64,000 nucleotides of DNA from Paguma larvata (lineage: Eukaryota; Chordata; Mammalia; Carnivora; Viverridae), in the NCBI GenBank assembly GCA_030068075.1, contig CM057829.1, positions 88,589,889 to 88,653,888 on the forward strand, read 5' to 3'. Below, piece after piece: positions 45,440 to 57,500 of the stretch. The notes beneath the pieces are model-generated. The model was given only the letters and a program-made list of their open reading frames with translations. It was not told the DNA's origin and made no database searches. Position 1 is the stretch's first letter, and each line of letters begins with the position of its first letter. The position numbers and the translations under genes were made by a program.

Positions 45440-45715
45440 GTCTCTGCCTCAAAAGGCTTATAGTCAGGTCAAGTGAATAAACCAGTTTAGTAATGATGAG
45501 CTGTGTCAGCAAGAGGAGGCAGCAAATGCCAGGAAAGCTCAGCAGGAGAGACATTTGTCTGTGGAGAGATCAGGACGCACTCTGCTGAGGAGATGGTGTT
45601 GGAGGCACAGCTCTGGTGGAGGAAAGGGTTTAGACAGAAACAGTTGGGGATCGTGAAGCAGGTAGAGAAAAAGATGAAGCAAAGCGTTCAAAGACAGATA
45701 CTGATTCCTAGCATG
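45440..45715 (-). mobile_element. L2 fragment
   Basis: 'CTGCCTCAAAAGGCTTATAG', 'TCAGGTCAAGTGAATAAACC', 'CCAGGAAAGCTCAGCAGGAG' fit reverse L2 3' UTR order; diverged. Confidence 0.55.
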
Positions 45716-45854
45716 ATTTCCACTGTGAAACACGTTGACAATTTCCTCTCTCCTTGTTGCACCAGTCGTATAACTGTTTCTTTTCCACTAGTCTCTTAGT
45801 AGAACCCTAAAATGCTACTTTTGCTTGCTTCGTGTTTAGTTATAGGGCAATAAA

Positions 45855-45938
45855 TACTCAAACCAGAAATCTGAAATTTCCTTAACTCTTTCCTCATCTT
45901 CATTTTCTTGTCCTGCTGATTTTAGCTTCTAAAACTCT
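45855..45938 (+). mobile_element. L2 LINE, part 1 (split by SINE)
   Basis: 'AACTCTTTCCTCATCTTC', 'TTGTCCTGCTGATTTTAGCT' is L2 ORF2 end, continued at 46069 after the SINE. Confidence 0.8.
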
Positions 45939-45939
45939 T

Positions 45940-46068
45940 CAGGGTGCCTGGGTGGTTCAGTTGATTGAATGTCAGCCTCTTGATCTCAGCTTAGGTTTTG
46001 ATCTCATGGTTGTGAGTTTGAGCCCTGTGTTGGGCTCTGGGCTGAGTGGAAAGCCTACTTAAAAAAAA
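45940..46068 (+). mobile_element. Short CAN-SINE inserted in L2
   Basis: 'AGGGTGCCTGGGTGGTTCAG' head, B-box relic 'GAGTTTGAGCCCTGTGTTGG', direct passage to a poly-A. Flanking AAAACTCT copies at 45931-45938 and 46069-46076. Confidence 0.93.
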
Positions 46069-46720
46069 AAAACTCTCAAATATATCTAATCTTCTTCATT
46101 TCTTCATCCACCATCTCAGCCCAATGCCATGCTCTTTCACTGCAATAGAACTCTTAATAGATCCCCCACTCCTAACAGCTGCACCCCTTTAATACAATTT
46201 TCATATAGCTACCAGACAATAGATTTAAAACATTAATTCCATTAGATCTTTCTGCTGACCTTTGCGGAAAATAGCCAAAATATTTCATTGTTCTTGAATA
46301 TATGCATGATCTAACTCATGCTTACTCTACCTCATGCTTTAGGTTACTGTCTCAAAATTCTCGTACCCCCAACTCTTACAGCTCTTTAGGGCTTTGGGTG
46401 ACTGCTCCTACCACCGGCCACCCTAGGCCCCTATAATCTGGATGACCATCCCACATCTGCTGCTCATATCAATCAAAAGACCTTTCTCTTGGGAAGGACT
46501 CCCTGGTCTGCACGCCTTGTACCTGCTGACTTGTTTGTCCCCCATCACACTGTCTTAAAACAAGTTGCACTTTTCTTCCTCATGAAGCCAATCACATTTA
46601 GTTATTACCTGTCTTCTAGATCATGCATTTTTTTGTTCACTGCTATGACCTCAGTAGTTAGTGCAGTGCCCATCCCAGAGCAAGCTGAGTTGATTAAATG
46701 AAAAAAAAAAAAAAAGTAAT
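46069..46720 (+). mobile_element. L2 LINE, part 2 to 3' end
   Basis: 'CTTCATTTCTTCATCCACCA', 'CTTTCTGCTGACCTTTGCGG', 'CTTGTTTGTCCCCCATCACA', 'CTTCTAGATCATGCATTTTT', 'GTTAGTGCAGTGCCCATCCC', 'GAGTTGATTAAATG' plus an A run (46699-46715). Confidence 0.8.
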
Positions 46721-47190
46721 TGAAATACAGATGCTTTAAGCTCTCAGCTAGAATATTAGCAGGTTGCATTAAATATACTCGTATATTTCTAAATTATTTC
46801 TTTTTCCAGCTATTAATTATATTCAATATAAGTACTAAAGTAGTATATAACAGTTGCAATTAATTTACTTCCTTTAAAAATTGGACATATTCCATTGACG
46901 AGCTCTGGGATAGTTGGAGGTTAGGAGCAGAGGATAGGAATTGCTGTCAGTTGGGCTTAGCGATCGATCAGAAATGTACAATCTGAGGGGGCAGAGCTCA
47001 TTTATGGGAAAAACAAAAATTAGGATGGAAAAGGCATTTCCTTGGAGTAAGGGGAGCCACCACAGTTTATAAAAGGCAAATTAAAGTATATGTAAATTAA
47101 AAAAAAAAACAGGAAAACAGGTTAGAAGTGGTACATATGTGGTGAGGATTAAAGGTCAGTTTCCACTTGTTTTATCTTTAAAAAAAATTA
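46721..47190. other. Unique AT-rich sequence
   Basis: Nothing recognised. Confidence 0.45.
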
Positions 47191-47640
47191 GGTAACTGAT
47201 ACTAACATGGGCTATAACCCAGCATTATCTCTCCTGACCTTGGAAAAACTTTTGCATCTTAGAAAAAAGTTTGGCAGAGAAAACTTTTAGAAAAACTTAT
47301 GCACCAGATGGTACGCACAAAACTGTTCATAGCATCAATGTTCACAGGAGAAAGAAAAAATAAACTGGAGATATACTAAATTTCCAGCAATGGGAGATTG
47401 GATGAACACGTTCTGGTGTATTCATACAATAGAATACTATTCATCAGCAAAAATGAATGGAATTATAACTACCGAGTCAAAGAGATGAATTTCAAAAACA
47501 CAATAATGAGTGAGAAAAGCAAGTCTCAGATAATGTATGTAATAGTACCATTTTAAATATTCAAAACAAAAGAAAAACAATACATTGCTTAGGGATATAT
47601 ACTTACATAGTAGGAAAGGAAGAGGGTTTTTAAAATTATG
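47191..47640 (+). mobile_element. Old L1 3' fragment
   Basis: 'AACTGTTCATAGCATCAATG', 'AATGGGAGATTGGATGAACA', 'TATTCATACAATAGAATACT', 'ATTCATCAGCAAAAATGAAT', 'AGTCTCAGATAATGTATG': L1 3' UTR order. Confidence 0.85.
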
Positions 47641-48240
47641 TTAGAGTTACTCTTGAGAAGATTCATGGAATCCAGGAGAAATAAGAAAGTCATTTTAAAC
47701 AATTTTGATGTTGTTCTGTGCCTTAATTTGGTTATGCTACATAATTTATATATACATTGCATATATTCTTTTGAGCATATCGAATACTTCATACTTTTAA
47801 AATGAGGATAAAAAGCAAGTAATTCCAGTGTATAAAGATTGGACCCAAAGTCTGTCACAAAATATATGAATAAGAAACACAAATCTTAAAGTGTAAGACT
47901 ACGGGATGGTCAGTTTAGGAGATTAGTCTATATAAACTGCAGGTGCTATACACATTGAAGAAGTAATATTTGCCATGATCATTCAATAATATTCATGAAC
48001 AAGTGAAACTTTTAGTCCCCTATAAGGCCGAGGCAAAAAAATATATATGGAATTAAAAAAAATTAGAAATCTCAGAACTAACTGACCAATGACATGTCTT
48101 TAAAGGACACTGGTTTATTGTGGCTGCAGCCTTAACTGCTGAGACAGACAAAAAGCATTATCATGGCAATCTGTATGGAGAGTGTTGGGCAAGTGTTGGC
48201 ATGACCATGACTTCTGCTGAGGAGGTAGGACTTGGTTCTC
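47641..48240. other. Unique AT-rich sequence
   Basis: Nothing recognised. Confidence 0.45.
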
Positions 48241-48312
48241 AGTAAAGTGAGACCTATAGCAGAGCCTGGCACACTCACTTGGTAAATATTTACTGAATAA
48301 AGGAAAAACAGT
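48241..48312 (+). mobile_element. L2 3' tail
   Basis: 'AGCAGAGCCTGGCACACTCA', 'CTTGGTAAATATTTACTGAA', 'TAAAGG': L2 terminus. Confidence 0.75.
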
Positions 48313-48640
48313 GAAAGTTGCAAGTCTTCTTACTGTGATCCCCTGATGCAGCAGAGGAAGCTTCTAGTAGGCAAAGTCCACTTGTGTGAATTGTAAACCT
48401 TAGTCCAGAATGCTGACTGAGGTAAGCATGACTAGTTCAACTCCTTGTTCAGCATACCTTCAAACCTCACTCCCTGGCAATCAAAAGCACAAGAATGAAA
48501 AATCTTTTCCTCTAGCCCAAGCTCCTAATAGAAAGGAAAAATGCAACATGTACTTTGGCAGGTGACTACTTCTTTCCTCTTCTCAAAATGCAGGGAGGAG
48601 TTGTATCAAGGTCCTAGATGTCTCTGTGGGTTCTCTCCTA
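48313..48640. other. Unique non-coding sequence
   Basis: Nothing recognised. Confidence 0.45.
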
Positions 48641-49335
48641 GCTAGTACTTTTTAATTGTGGTCAACTCTAACCATTATAACCATTGTTAAGTGTACAGTT
48701 GAGTGACATTAAGTCCATTATCACCATCCATCTCTAGAGCTTTTTTCATATTTCCAAACTGAAACTCACTACCCATTAAACAGTAATACTCCATGCCCCT
48801 CTCTTTTGAGCCCTTGGCACCATCATTATTCTCCTTTTTGTCTCTAAGAATTTGACTACTCTAAATGCCTTATATAAATAAAATCATATAGTATTTGTTC
48901 TTTTGTGACTGGTTTATTCCACTTAGCATAATGCTCTCAAGGATCAACCTTGAGTTGGTTGGGTTGTAACGTGTGTCAGAATATCTTTCTTTTTAAGACT
49001 GAATAACACCCCATTGTGTGTATATGTCACATTTTGTTTATCCATGCATCCATCAACACACACTTGGGTTACATACAACCTTTTGGCTATTGTGAATAGT
49101 GCTGCTATGAACATGGGTATATAAATACCTATTCAAGTTCCTGCCTTTAATTATTTTGGGTATATGCCCAGAAGAAGAATTGCTGGATCAGGTGGTAATT
49201 CTATGTTTGTTTATTTTTTAAGGAACCGTCATACTGTTTTCTATAGTGGCTGCACCATTTTACATTCCTACCAGCAGTACACAAAAGTTCTAATTTCTCC
49301 ATATCCTTGCCAACACCTATCATTGTCTGCTGTAT
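48641..49335 (-). mobile_element. L1 3' region, part 1 (split by SINE)
   Basis: Reverse L1: 'TTGAGTGACATTAAGTCCAT', 'CTGGTTTATTCCACTTAGCA', 'ATAATGCTCTCAAGGATCAA', 'TTGTTTATCCATGCATCCAT', 'GGCTATTGTGAATAGTGCTG', 'ATTCCTACCAGCAGTACACA'. About 690 bp of old L1. Confidence 0.92.
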
Positions 49336-49543
49336 TTTTTTTAACGTTTATTTATTTTTGAGAGACATAGAGACAGAGAGTGAGCAGGGGAAGGGCAGAG
49401 AGAGAGGAAGACACAGAATCTGAAGCAGGCTCCAGGCTCTGAGCCGTCAGCACAGAGCCCGACGCGGGGCTCGAACTCACAGACTGTGAGATCATGACCT
49501 GAGCCAAAGTCGGCCACTTAACCAACTGAGCCACCCAGGTGCC
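49336..49543 (-). mobile_element. CAN-SINE inserted in L1
   Basis: Near-consensus reverse SINEC: 'TTAACGTTTATTTATTTTTG' tail end and 'CTGAGCCACCCAGGTGCCCC' head end. Flanks TGTCTGCTGTATTTTT and TGTCTGCCATATTTTT are the target duplication. The 72-residue minus ORF is SINE read-through, almost identical to the 43-kb one. Confidence 0.96.
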
Positions 49544-49595
49544 CCTGTCTGCCATATTTTTAACAGCCATCCTGTGGGTGTGAAATGGATAGCCT
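49544..49595 (-). mobile_element. L1 3' region, part 2
   Basis: 'CAGCCATCCTGTGGGTGTGA' 'AATGGATAGC' continues the L1 of 48641-49335. Confidence 0.75.
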
Positions 49596-50370
49596 TTTTA
49601 AAAATAATAGTCACCTACTGGGTGTGAAGACACTTAACTAGTATTTTGTAACATTTTCTTAGAATCATTTCCTTTCTTGTAAACATATGCTTCAGCTAAC
49701 CACCCATCCCTGCCTTTTCATCTTGATTAATTACCAGTCCTTCACAGGAAAACACGTGAGCTATCTACCTGAATCAAGTCACAGTCCAGCCTTCTGGACC
49801 TTTCAAGAATGCAACCCCTTGTGTCTGGGGAAGATGAATCCTCTGTGAGTGAAAGCAGGGAAAAGCACATGTCTTTCATCTCCACACTGATAGGCCACAT
49901 CAGGCTCTATACAGTTTAGCAAAAGCCAAATAAAACTACAAGATTCTGAAACACAGTAATCTTCAGACAGACGGAAAACAACACATTTAATCTTTAGTGT
50001 TAACTGTCATTAAACTTAACATGGAAATAAGGAAAATGATACAGTTTAGAAACCAGATATATTTTAAGAAGAAAGTATTGATCAGAAGATGTATGTATTT
50101 TAGGCGATGTTCCAGGTGTAATATATTCTATTGATCATATTTATCAAGTTGCTTCAGATTTTGTGTGTTTTCCCTCAAGTGAAATAGTCACGGATTCCTA
50201 AACAAATTATTAAATATCAGCAATTTTTTTTGCTTTACCATTCACTGTTCCATCTCAGTTCCTCCCACAAACCAGCATTTTACAAAAAGCAGACACGATG
50301 ACAAGCAAGAAGCTTGGCTTCCAACGGTTTCTATCTTAAGTAACCATTATTACCCAGAACCATGCAGCTG
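49596..50370. other. Unique non-coding sequence
   Basis: Nothing recognised. Confidence 0.45.
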
Positions 50371-50900
50371 GGTCTTCCTGCAGAAATAATTAGTATGCTA
50401 TCACTTAAAGCTTCGAATTTATAACACTGCAGAAGGGGAAGGATAGAATAATGTGAGAAGCGTTAGCCAGTAACACTGCAATAAGGGGGTTGTAGAATTA
50501 TAGTCACCTGTTTTGCATTTATGAGACATGGGATATTCTTTAACTGCTCTGTTTAAGATTTTTGATGAACATGGAGTTTAATCAGATGGGCTTTTAATAC
50601 GGGTTCAAAGTATTTGCTCTTTTCCATGGATGTAATTTTCGATGACTAAGAGAATTAATTTTGTAGCACAGACTATTATGTCATTATACCATATGTCACT
50701 GTAGCGTAGGCCTTGTCAGATCCCAAACATTTGTCATGTCTCTACGAAATCTCATTCTGTGGTAAAGTGTTGGGTGAGAATCCATCAACAGTAGACGTAA
50801 TGGCTTCATAGTTTCATGTGCCACCATATTAAAAGAGAGTTAAGCTCTTTAGGAATTGCTAAATTCCTATAAAGTTACGCTTTGGTAGGCACCAGGAAAA
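50371..50900. promoter_or_regulatory. Candidate conserved non-coding element
   Basis: Repeat-free, with 'AATAATTAGTATGCTATC', 'GAGAATTAATTTTG', 'TTTTGCATTTATGAG' (octamer/homeobox-like) and 'TATTATGTCATTATACC'. Function inferred only from composition. Confidence 0.28.
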
Positions 50901-51249
50901 AAAAGTATTTTAAAACACAGAACAGGCCTTTCCACACAAGACAGCACCATGAAGGAAGATCGTCATCACTGTGATCACGGCATATGGACGCTTTTATACA
51001 AATGGAAAAACAGTGCTCATAAAAATGTCAAGAGACATTCTCAGTGGCGCTGAATTAGCTACTCGGGTATAGGAACTAATTGGTAAAGGTATAAAAATTG
51101 AAATTCACCAAAAGCACGTCAAATGGGAAAATCTACCTCTAGCCCCTAGTGTGCAAACACACAACCCTGAAGTACTAGGCATTTCAACCTCAGGCAAACC
51201 ACCCGTGGTTCACCTTAAATTCTTGGAAGTGACAGAGCTCCATCAGATA
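50901..51249. other. Unique non-coding sequence
   Basis: Nothing recognised. Confidence 0.45.
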
Positions 51250-51495
51250 TTAGATTCCCTGCCTGCACTTCTGGGATGCTGACTGACAGCCTTTCCCCTG
51301 CTGCCCCCAGCTCTGGAGGGCCAGGCCAGCTATTTTGTCAGCTGCCTCCCACCCGGACCTGGCCTGGCCTGGCGCAGGCAGCCTGTCAGGCTTCTGGAGG
51401 CTCCGCGCCATGGGAGCCCGCCCCGCCTGCCTCACTGCTGCTGCTCCGGCTGCCACTCTGCCCCTGGGCCCAGGGAGACCTTCTAGTCTGCAGAT
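51250..51495. other. Isolated GC-rich block
   Basis: Strikingly GC-rich against its AT-rich setting, with CpGs in 'CTCCGCGCC', 'GCCCGCCCCGCC' and 'CTCCGGC' plus a GGCCTGGCCTGG tandem. A strong acceptor-like CCTTTCCCCTGCTGCCCCCAG (ending at 51310) precedes it on the plus strand. Short ORFs are open on both strands, which is common in GC-rich DNA. It may be a small promoter/first exon, a lone exon or a conserved GC-rich island; no protein recognised. Confidence 0.4.
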
Positions 51496-52330
51496 AACAC
51501 TGGAGAATTCAGACTAATCGGTTCAGCTTCCCTGAGGCAAAGGGGAAAAAAGGTTTCTTAAAAGGAAAAGGATTAAGAGGGAAAGTGAGCAAAGGCTTGC
51601 CCGGTCTCCACTTAGGGAATCAGAAAGAGTTCAATCAATGAAATAAATGGTTCACCTAATCATGGGGACAGCAGGGGAGAAGGAGAGCTCTGCTTCACGG
51701 CTTTTTACTCTTGGAAGTTTGCTTATAGAATCATCTAATAGTGACAAGTTCTGAAAAGTTTGAAGATGGAAGACATCTTCTTCACTCCTCCACATCCCAT
51801 GCCATAATTTTCCTTTTTCTTCTCTCTTCTTGTTTTTCTTTTGGACATACACTTTATGCTGTTAGCCACGGCCCTTCACGCTGTGCGTATACATGTGTGC
51901 ACGCATACATATTCACCCAGATGCATTTCACGGTTTACCCATTTTGGTATTGAACTAGTTAATAGGTCACCTTAAGACAAAAAGGGGAGCTAGGAAGACT
52001 ATATGATTTTCATAAAGTTCCAGCACCATTAGATTCTATGATGATGGAATTCTATAAATCCAAACTGGGAATCTATTTACCCAAATTGTGCTGGGGAAAA
52101 TATTAAGGACTATTCTGGCATTAATAGTCATTTTGTGTTTGGCCTTTTTGATATTTACCTGGGTTTTCCAGGCTATTGTATCTTGACTTCCCAAGCCCTC
52201 TTCCTCATGAATGATATCTGCTTGGAAATTAGCTGTCCCAGTGCAACTGCTTGCTAATTGTAATTTAATTTGAATCCCACTTAAGAAAGCATTTTCTTTG
52301 GCGGGGGACAAATCTTCAAGGAAAAAATAC
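51496..52330. other. Unique non-coding sequence
   Basis: Nothing recognised. Confidence 0.45.
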
Positions 52331-52760
52331 TTTCAGGTCTTGATTTGTATAACTAACCCCTTGCACTTGGCGGGTCATTAGATCTCACTAGTTTGTAATG
52401 CAATCAGAGTCAGCATTCTGCTCTTAAGGGCTGCTCAGTAATTTGCTTGTTAATATATTAGCACACAGCATTGATCAAATGGCTAATCCAATCACACGCT
52501 TGTTATTGATCCCTTATTGATCGCCCAGCCTGGTGATCACTTTGGTTGGGTTCAGTCAATAGCAGATGCCAAGTAGCCTTTCACACACCTAATTAGCTTA
52601 TGAAATAAACCAAACATTTTGCTTGGCCCCGAAGGCAAAGATCAATGGAAAGCTTTGGGGCTGAATTCAGATGATTTTTTCATCAACTTTTCCTCTTTTC
52701 TTCTGCAGCCACTCAAGTTCACATTAACACTCTCCCTCTGGTTTGAAGACATCTGAAAAG
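52331..52760. promoter_or_regulatory. Candidate enhancer with ATTGATC cluster
   Basis: Four ATTGATC/GATCAAT sites (52470-52476, 52505-52511, 52516-52522, 52640-52646). Also 'GGCTAATCCAATCA' (OTX-like TAATCC and CCAAT/PBX-like), 'CCTAATTAGCTTA' and 'GTAATGCAATCAG'. No repeat origin seen. This is the best enhancer-like block in the window; function is inferred. Confidence 0.4.
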
Positions 52761-54335
52761 CAGCTGCCATGTCTGAGACACTGAAGCAGCTGTAAGCCAT
52801 AAATCACAAGGGTGAGGGATTCTGGGTTGCACGTTGGCATGTGGTCTGTCAGGCCAGAAAAATAGAGACATAAAAGAGCCAAAGGTCAGAGGTACGTAGA
52901 GTTTAGAAGCCTGAACTTGTGCTATATTTCATGCAAGAAAACCTTGGCATTGGTGGTTCTTTCTAAATGCTATTTAACTTTACCTTGCTGATATGGCACT
53001 TGAGTAGATCTTTACTCATCTGAATGAGCTGACTCTAGCTTCCTGCTGTCCACCCTGTTACTCTTACTTTGATCATCTACCTCCATGCCATCCTCTAGAA
53101 GACCAGTCCCTCCAAGGGAAATTGGGCTAAATAACAACTTTCCAATAGCATATGGAAATGACTTCTTTAGAGTCATGTGACTCCCTGAGCCCAACCCGAT
53201 CCCTTACTTCCCTACTCCCCAGGCTGGACCTCATCATAGGGAAATTGCCCAGGGACCCAAGTAATAACAGATCTGTTTATTGATTCAGAGCAGGAAAGTG
53301 AGTGGAATGGCTTTCCTGGAAACTACCAAGGCAGTTGATCCCAGAGCAATATATGGTAATGACTCCCAATGATAGCAAGTTCCAAGTTCCAAAACACAAA
53401 CACCAGGCTGGTGGAGTGTGACCAATCTCTACTGGCAAAATGAAGAACAGAATTGAAGCGTGATTCTAAAAGCAATCCCAGAACGTTCCTGTCCAAATCG
53501 CCACTTTTAGAACAGAGAATTTACCAAATGTCTTTCAATTTAAAAAGAAAAGCAAATTTCCAGAAACTGCCCTTGGCTTACATGCTCATGACAAATTTTC
53601 CTGAGGATTTAGTGAAACAATAGTTTTAAGGCCAAAAAACAATCAACCAATCAGTCGATCGAAGAAACCCATATACAGAGTAGGGCAGACTAATCATATT
53701 TGTTCTTATTTGTCAGGACATATGGACAGAAGTATTCTTTCTTTAGGAATTATCTAGACGATTTCACCAACTTTTCACCTTGCCTTGGAGAAAGATCTAT
53801 AAATACAATAAATATCAAAATGATTGTTTAAAAGTTACCTGTTTTAAAAGGATTTCTTATTTTCTTTTCCACAGACCTTATTTAGAGTAATTTTATTTGG
53901 ACCACCTAGCTTTTTTGGTTGTTTCCATACAAAACAAACAAACAAACAAAAACCTTATCAAAACCATCGGTATGCACCATCATATAGAATGATTACTTTA
54001 CAATTTAAAAGTATTCATGCACCTTCATTTTCTTATATAGAGCCAATTTATTTATTTGTAAATTAATATGAGATACAAGGAAAAGATCAACTTCTCGAAA
54101 GTGGCATGGCTTAACAAAGTTGACATAAAACACAGATTCCTACTTCTGAGAGAGATGACAGGCCCAAGACTGTCTCCTTCCCTGAACAGATTTGTGAAAA
54201 CTAATCTGAAGCAAAGTTGAAATTTGTGATTTAGCTGGTGAGGCTCCTGTACTCCTCTTTTGGGCTCTTTTCCCCTATAGGTTCTCAGTCCCAGATCTTC
54301 ATTCTTATGGAACTGGTGAAAAGACAATAATCCGT
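52761..54335. other. Unique sequence with (CAAA)n
   Basis: (ACAA)n at about 53933-53953. Otherwise nothing recognised. Confidence 0.45.
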
Positions 54336-54575
54336 GAGCTCTCGAGCCTGGCTAGCTGGCTACAAATCCCCATGCTGTCGTTAACTATGACCTTGGAGTT
54401 ATCTGACTTTGCCTCAGTTACATCATCTGTAGAAGGGGGATAATTGTAGAATCTACTTCTTAAGGTTTTTTATGAGAATTAAACGAGTCAGTACATATAG
54501 AAAGCCTCAGGACAGTGCTTGGCACATGGTATGCACTCTAGAAATGCTGGCTCTTTTGCCCACTATTATCTGCCT
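54336..54575 (+). mobile_element. MIR SINE, nearly complete
   Basis: 'GAGCTCTCGAGCCTGGCTAG', 'CTATGACCTTGGAGTTATCT', 'TTGCCTCAGTTACATCATCT', 'GTAGAAGGGGGATAATTG', 'CAGGACAGTGCTTGGCACAT', 'GGTATGCACTCTAGAAATGC'. Confidence 0.9.
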
Positions 54576-57500
54576 AAAAATGACCTTCTTCTGATATTTC
54601 TTCAGCCCCTCATTTTGTCCACCTCAAGGATCTCTCAAGATAGATTGTCCCCATCCAGTACCACTAACAGGGTTTCAAATGATCTGACAGTTTATCTCAG
54701 AAACTCCACCTTAAGCAGTAGCCACAGAAGAAAGAAATCTAACAAGGACTCTTGCAGGTAAGGAAAAGAGGACCTATATCAGCTCAATGTGTCACCCTTC
54801 AAGGGTCATTTGCATTTAAAAACAAGCTGCTCTGGAGGCAACAGTGAAGTCCCTTTACATTCCTAGATTTAATAGTTATGGATTCAACTATTCAAAGTCT
54901 AGCCTCAAACCTGACTTATTGTCAGGGCTCCAATTTGACACCAGTGGAGTGGGGGGCTGGTATGAAAGAGATCTGACTGAACTTAGCAGACTACATAGCC
55001 TCCCTCATCTTAAGGCTGTGTCCTCATGAAAGATGGCCAACCACTGGAGATCTACTGTTAGAAGTGAAGAGAAGTAATGGACGTAAGACAGGATGGGTTT
55101 TCACGCCTCCGAAAGTAGTCTTATGGGGGAAGTTGGTATACTCTACCCAGACTGGGGCAGCCAGGTGGAGAAGACAAGCTTCTGAACCTCCTGCTCAGGT
55201 ATTACTCAATATATGAGCCAGGGATGGTTTTACATCTAGTTTCTTCCATGCTGAATTGGAATGGACATAAGCAAGTTGGATATAATTACTGATCTTGTTA
55301 GCATTTTAGTTTTAGTCGGTGTAATTAAAAATAGTAAGTTATTATATCTTTCTGTGGGGATCTGTAGAAATAGGACAGAGTACTACCTTTGGGAACATTA
55401 CATAGCTACAACATGGCTGAAAGACCGTTTCTGGAGGGTTTTTTTTCCTCCTCCTGTGCTGTAAGTCTATGGTTTTGCCATTTCAAGATTTTGTTTCTCT
55501 AGTTTTTCATTCACTGCACTGGTGAATTCAAGCTAGGAAAAAAAAAAAACAGTATCTTTTACAACTATTTACAACATTTAATCACACAGCACTAGCCATA
55601 AGTAAATTTATAAGGGTGTTTCATCTTGTAAAATAATCACAGCCTGCCCACCACTGGAAATATTTGCTGGTCCTTGGATAAATTATATATTAGTCCCCCT
55701 ACATCTAAATGACATTCCCATAGGCCACAAGCTGCTAGAGTGTAAGAACTGCCAGCAATGTATAAAAATATCAACAAAATTTAGTGAACCTATCACAGCT
55801 AGCAGGATTGTAAAAATCTGTTTTTCTGATTTGTAGAATCAGATATATTGTGGGTCTTCAACTGCGCTTTTAAACATAAAATGAATGTACAGGCTTTTTC
55901 TTACTATTTCCAAATTGGGGTTAGATTTTCAAAAAAAAATACAAGTACTGAAGAATTTCAATTAATTTGGTTAGTTATAAATTTAGGCAATTACTTAAAT
56001 ATACTCAGAGAGAAACCCATAGGCTTAAAAAGAGTGTACATTTAAAAAGTATGAATAAACATTTGCCAATGTCAAAAATTATTAGATGTTGTGTAAATAT
56101 TTATTTTAAAATGATATCATTCACAGATGTGATGTATATATCTTCAGCCTACTTAAGGATGATTGTGGCATTGAACAAGATAACGATTAGAAGAATATAT
56201 AAAATGCACTTAGACACCAGTTGTCAAATGGTAACTCCAATTGTCTTTTAAAATTAAGAATGTGAATGCCTTTCTCACCCATAATTATAAATGAAAAGTA
56301 AAGCACGAAATCTATGTGCATATTAACAACTACAAAAGGGCTTTACATCTAGTTGGATGCTTTTGGTGAAGTGGAGGAGGTGACTTGTTTTGTTTTCTTT
56401 GAAGATAAAGGATGCAAAAGTGTTTTAATATATTAATTAAAATATGAAAAATAAGCATTACAATGTTTTAAAAATTAAATGTAAAACATATTTATTTATT
56501 TTAGTGGAGCCAAAATTGTAAGCAATATACCATCGTACGTTTAACAAAACTAAAGCAAACCCTTGTGAAGCCATAAAAACCGGTTTTTAAGTGGGCAAAA
56601 TATAAACTTGATGTTTATATGAATCAACTCTTTAATCAAATTGCAGACTTCTTCTACTTCATGAAATTCAAATATACTTCCTAAAAGAGGTCATTACAAG
56701 AAAGTTTCATGAATGGTCAGCTTGTTTCAGTACATTAGGTGAATATGATATGCTAACGAAGAGCTAACCACTAGATTCTAGGTTCTGCTGTGTGCTATGT
56801 TCCAAATATACTGTCAGTGTTTAAGAAAGAAAGAAAGAAAGTTCTCAAAATAAGGCTGAAAACATACTTTTATCCACCTTTAGGTTTACTTTTAAGAAAC
56901 ACGCATTTTAACCCAAAAGGGGGTGACATACGACATCAGGTTTGCCAGACCAAAAGTACATAAAAGTGACACATGATCTGGTGGCACTTTCTGGAAAAGC
57001 GATTTGGCAGTGAGGTCAGAGTGTTTATCGTAGGGGCCCTGGAAGGTGACCTTTGTACTCGACCTTCCACCATGGAGAGGATGGCCAAAGAGAGGGACCA
57101 GAGAGTGGACAAATCAGCCTCTTCCTATTTCTCTTCATCGTGTGTGTCTACCGGAAGGAAGAAAGGGAAGAAGGAAAGGAGGGAGGAGCAGGCGGACACT
57201 CTACTTGGGTGCAAACTTCTATCATTAGCCACCTCACTCTGGAGAGCTGTTAAAGTAACCACGCAGATGATTAAGGATTTTTGTTAATACGAAACAGGAA
57301 TTTTTGTTAATACAAAATTCATATTTGTGAGTCAGCCAGCCATTCTGTCTTATGTTTACCTGGCATTCATCAAACCTAAACAAGTAATTTTTACTCTCTA
57401 TACGATAACTATTATGTCTGCTAAATGACACACAACACTTTCTGCTCCCTCAATCCAGATCTAGCCAGATACAGTAGTGTTTCCTGCACTACAACTGAAC

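Noticed and set aside
51276..51517. Overlapping Ala/Pro-rich ORFs in the GC-rich block
   Set aside because: Open on both strands as expected from high GC with few stop codons; no family recognised, so not called as a CDS.
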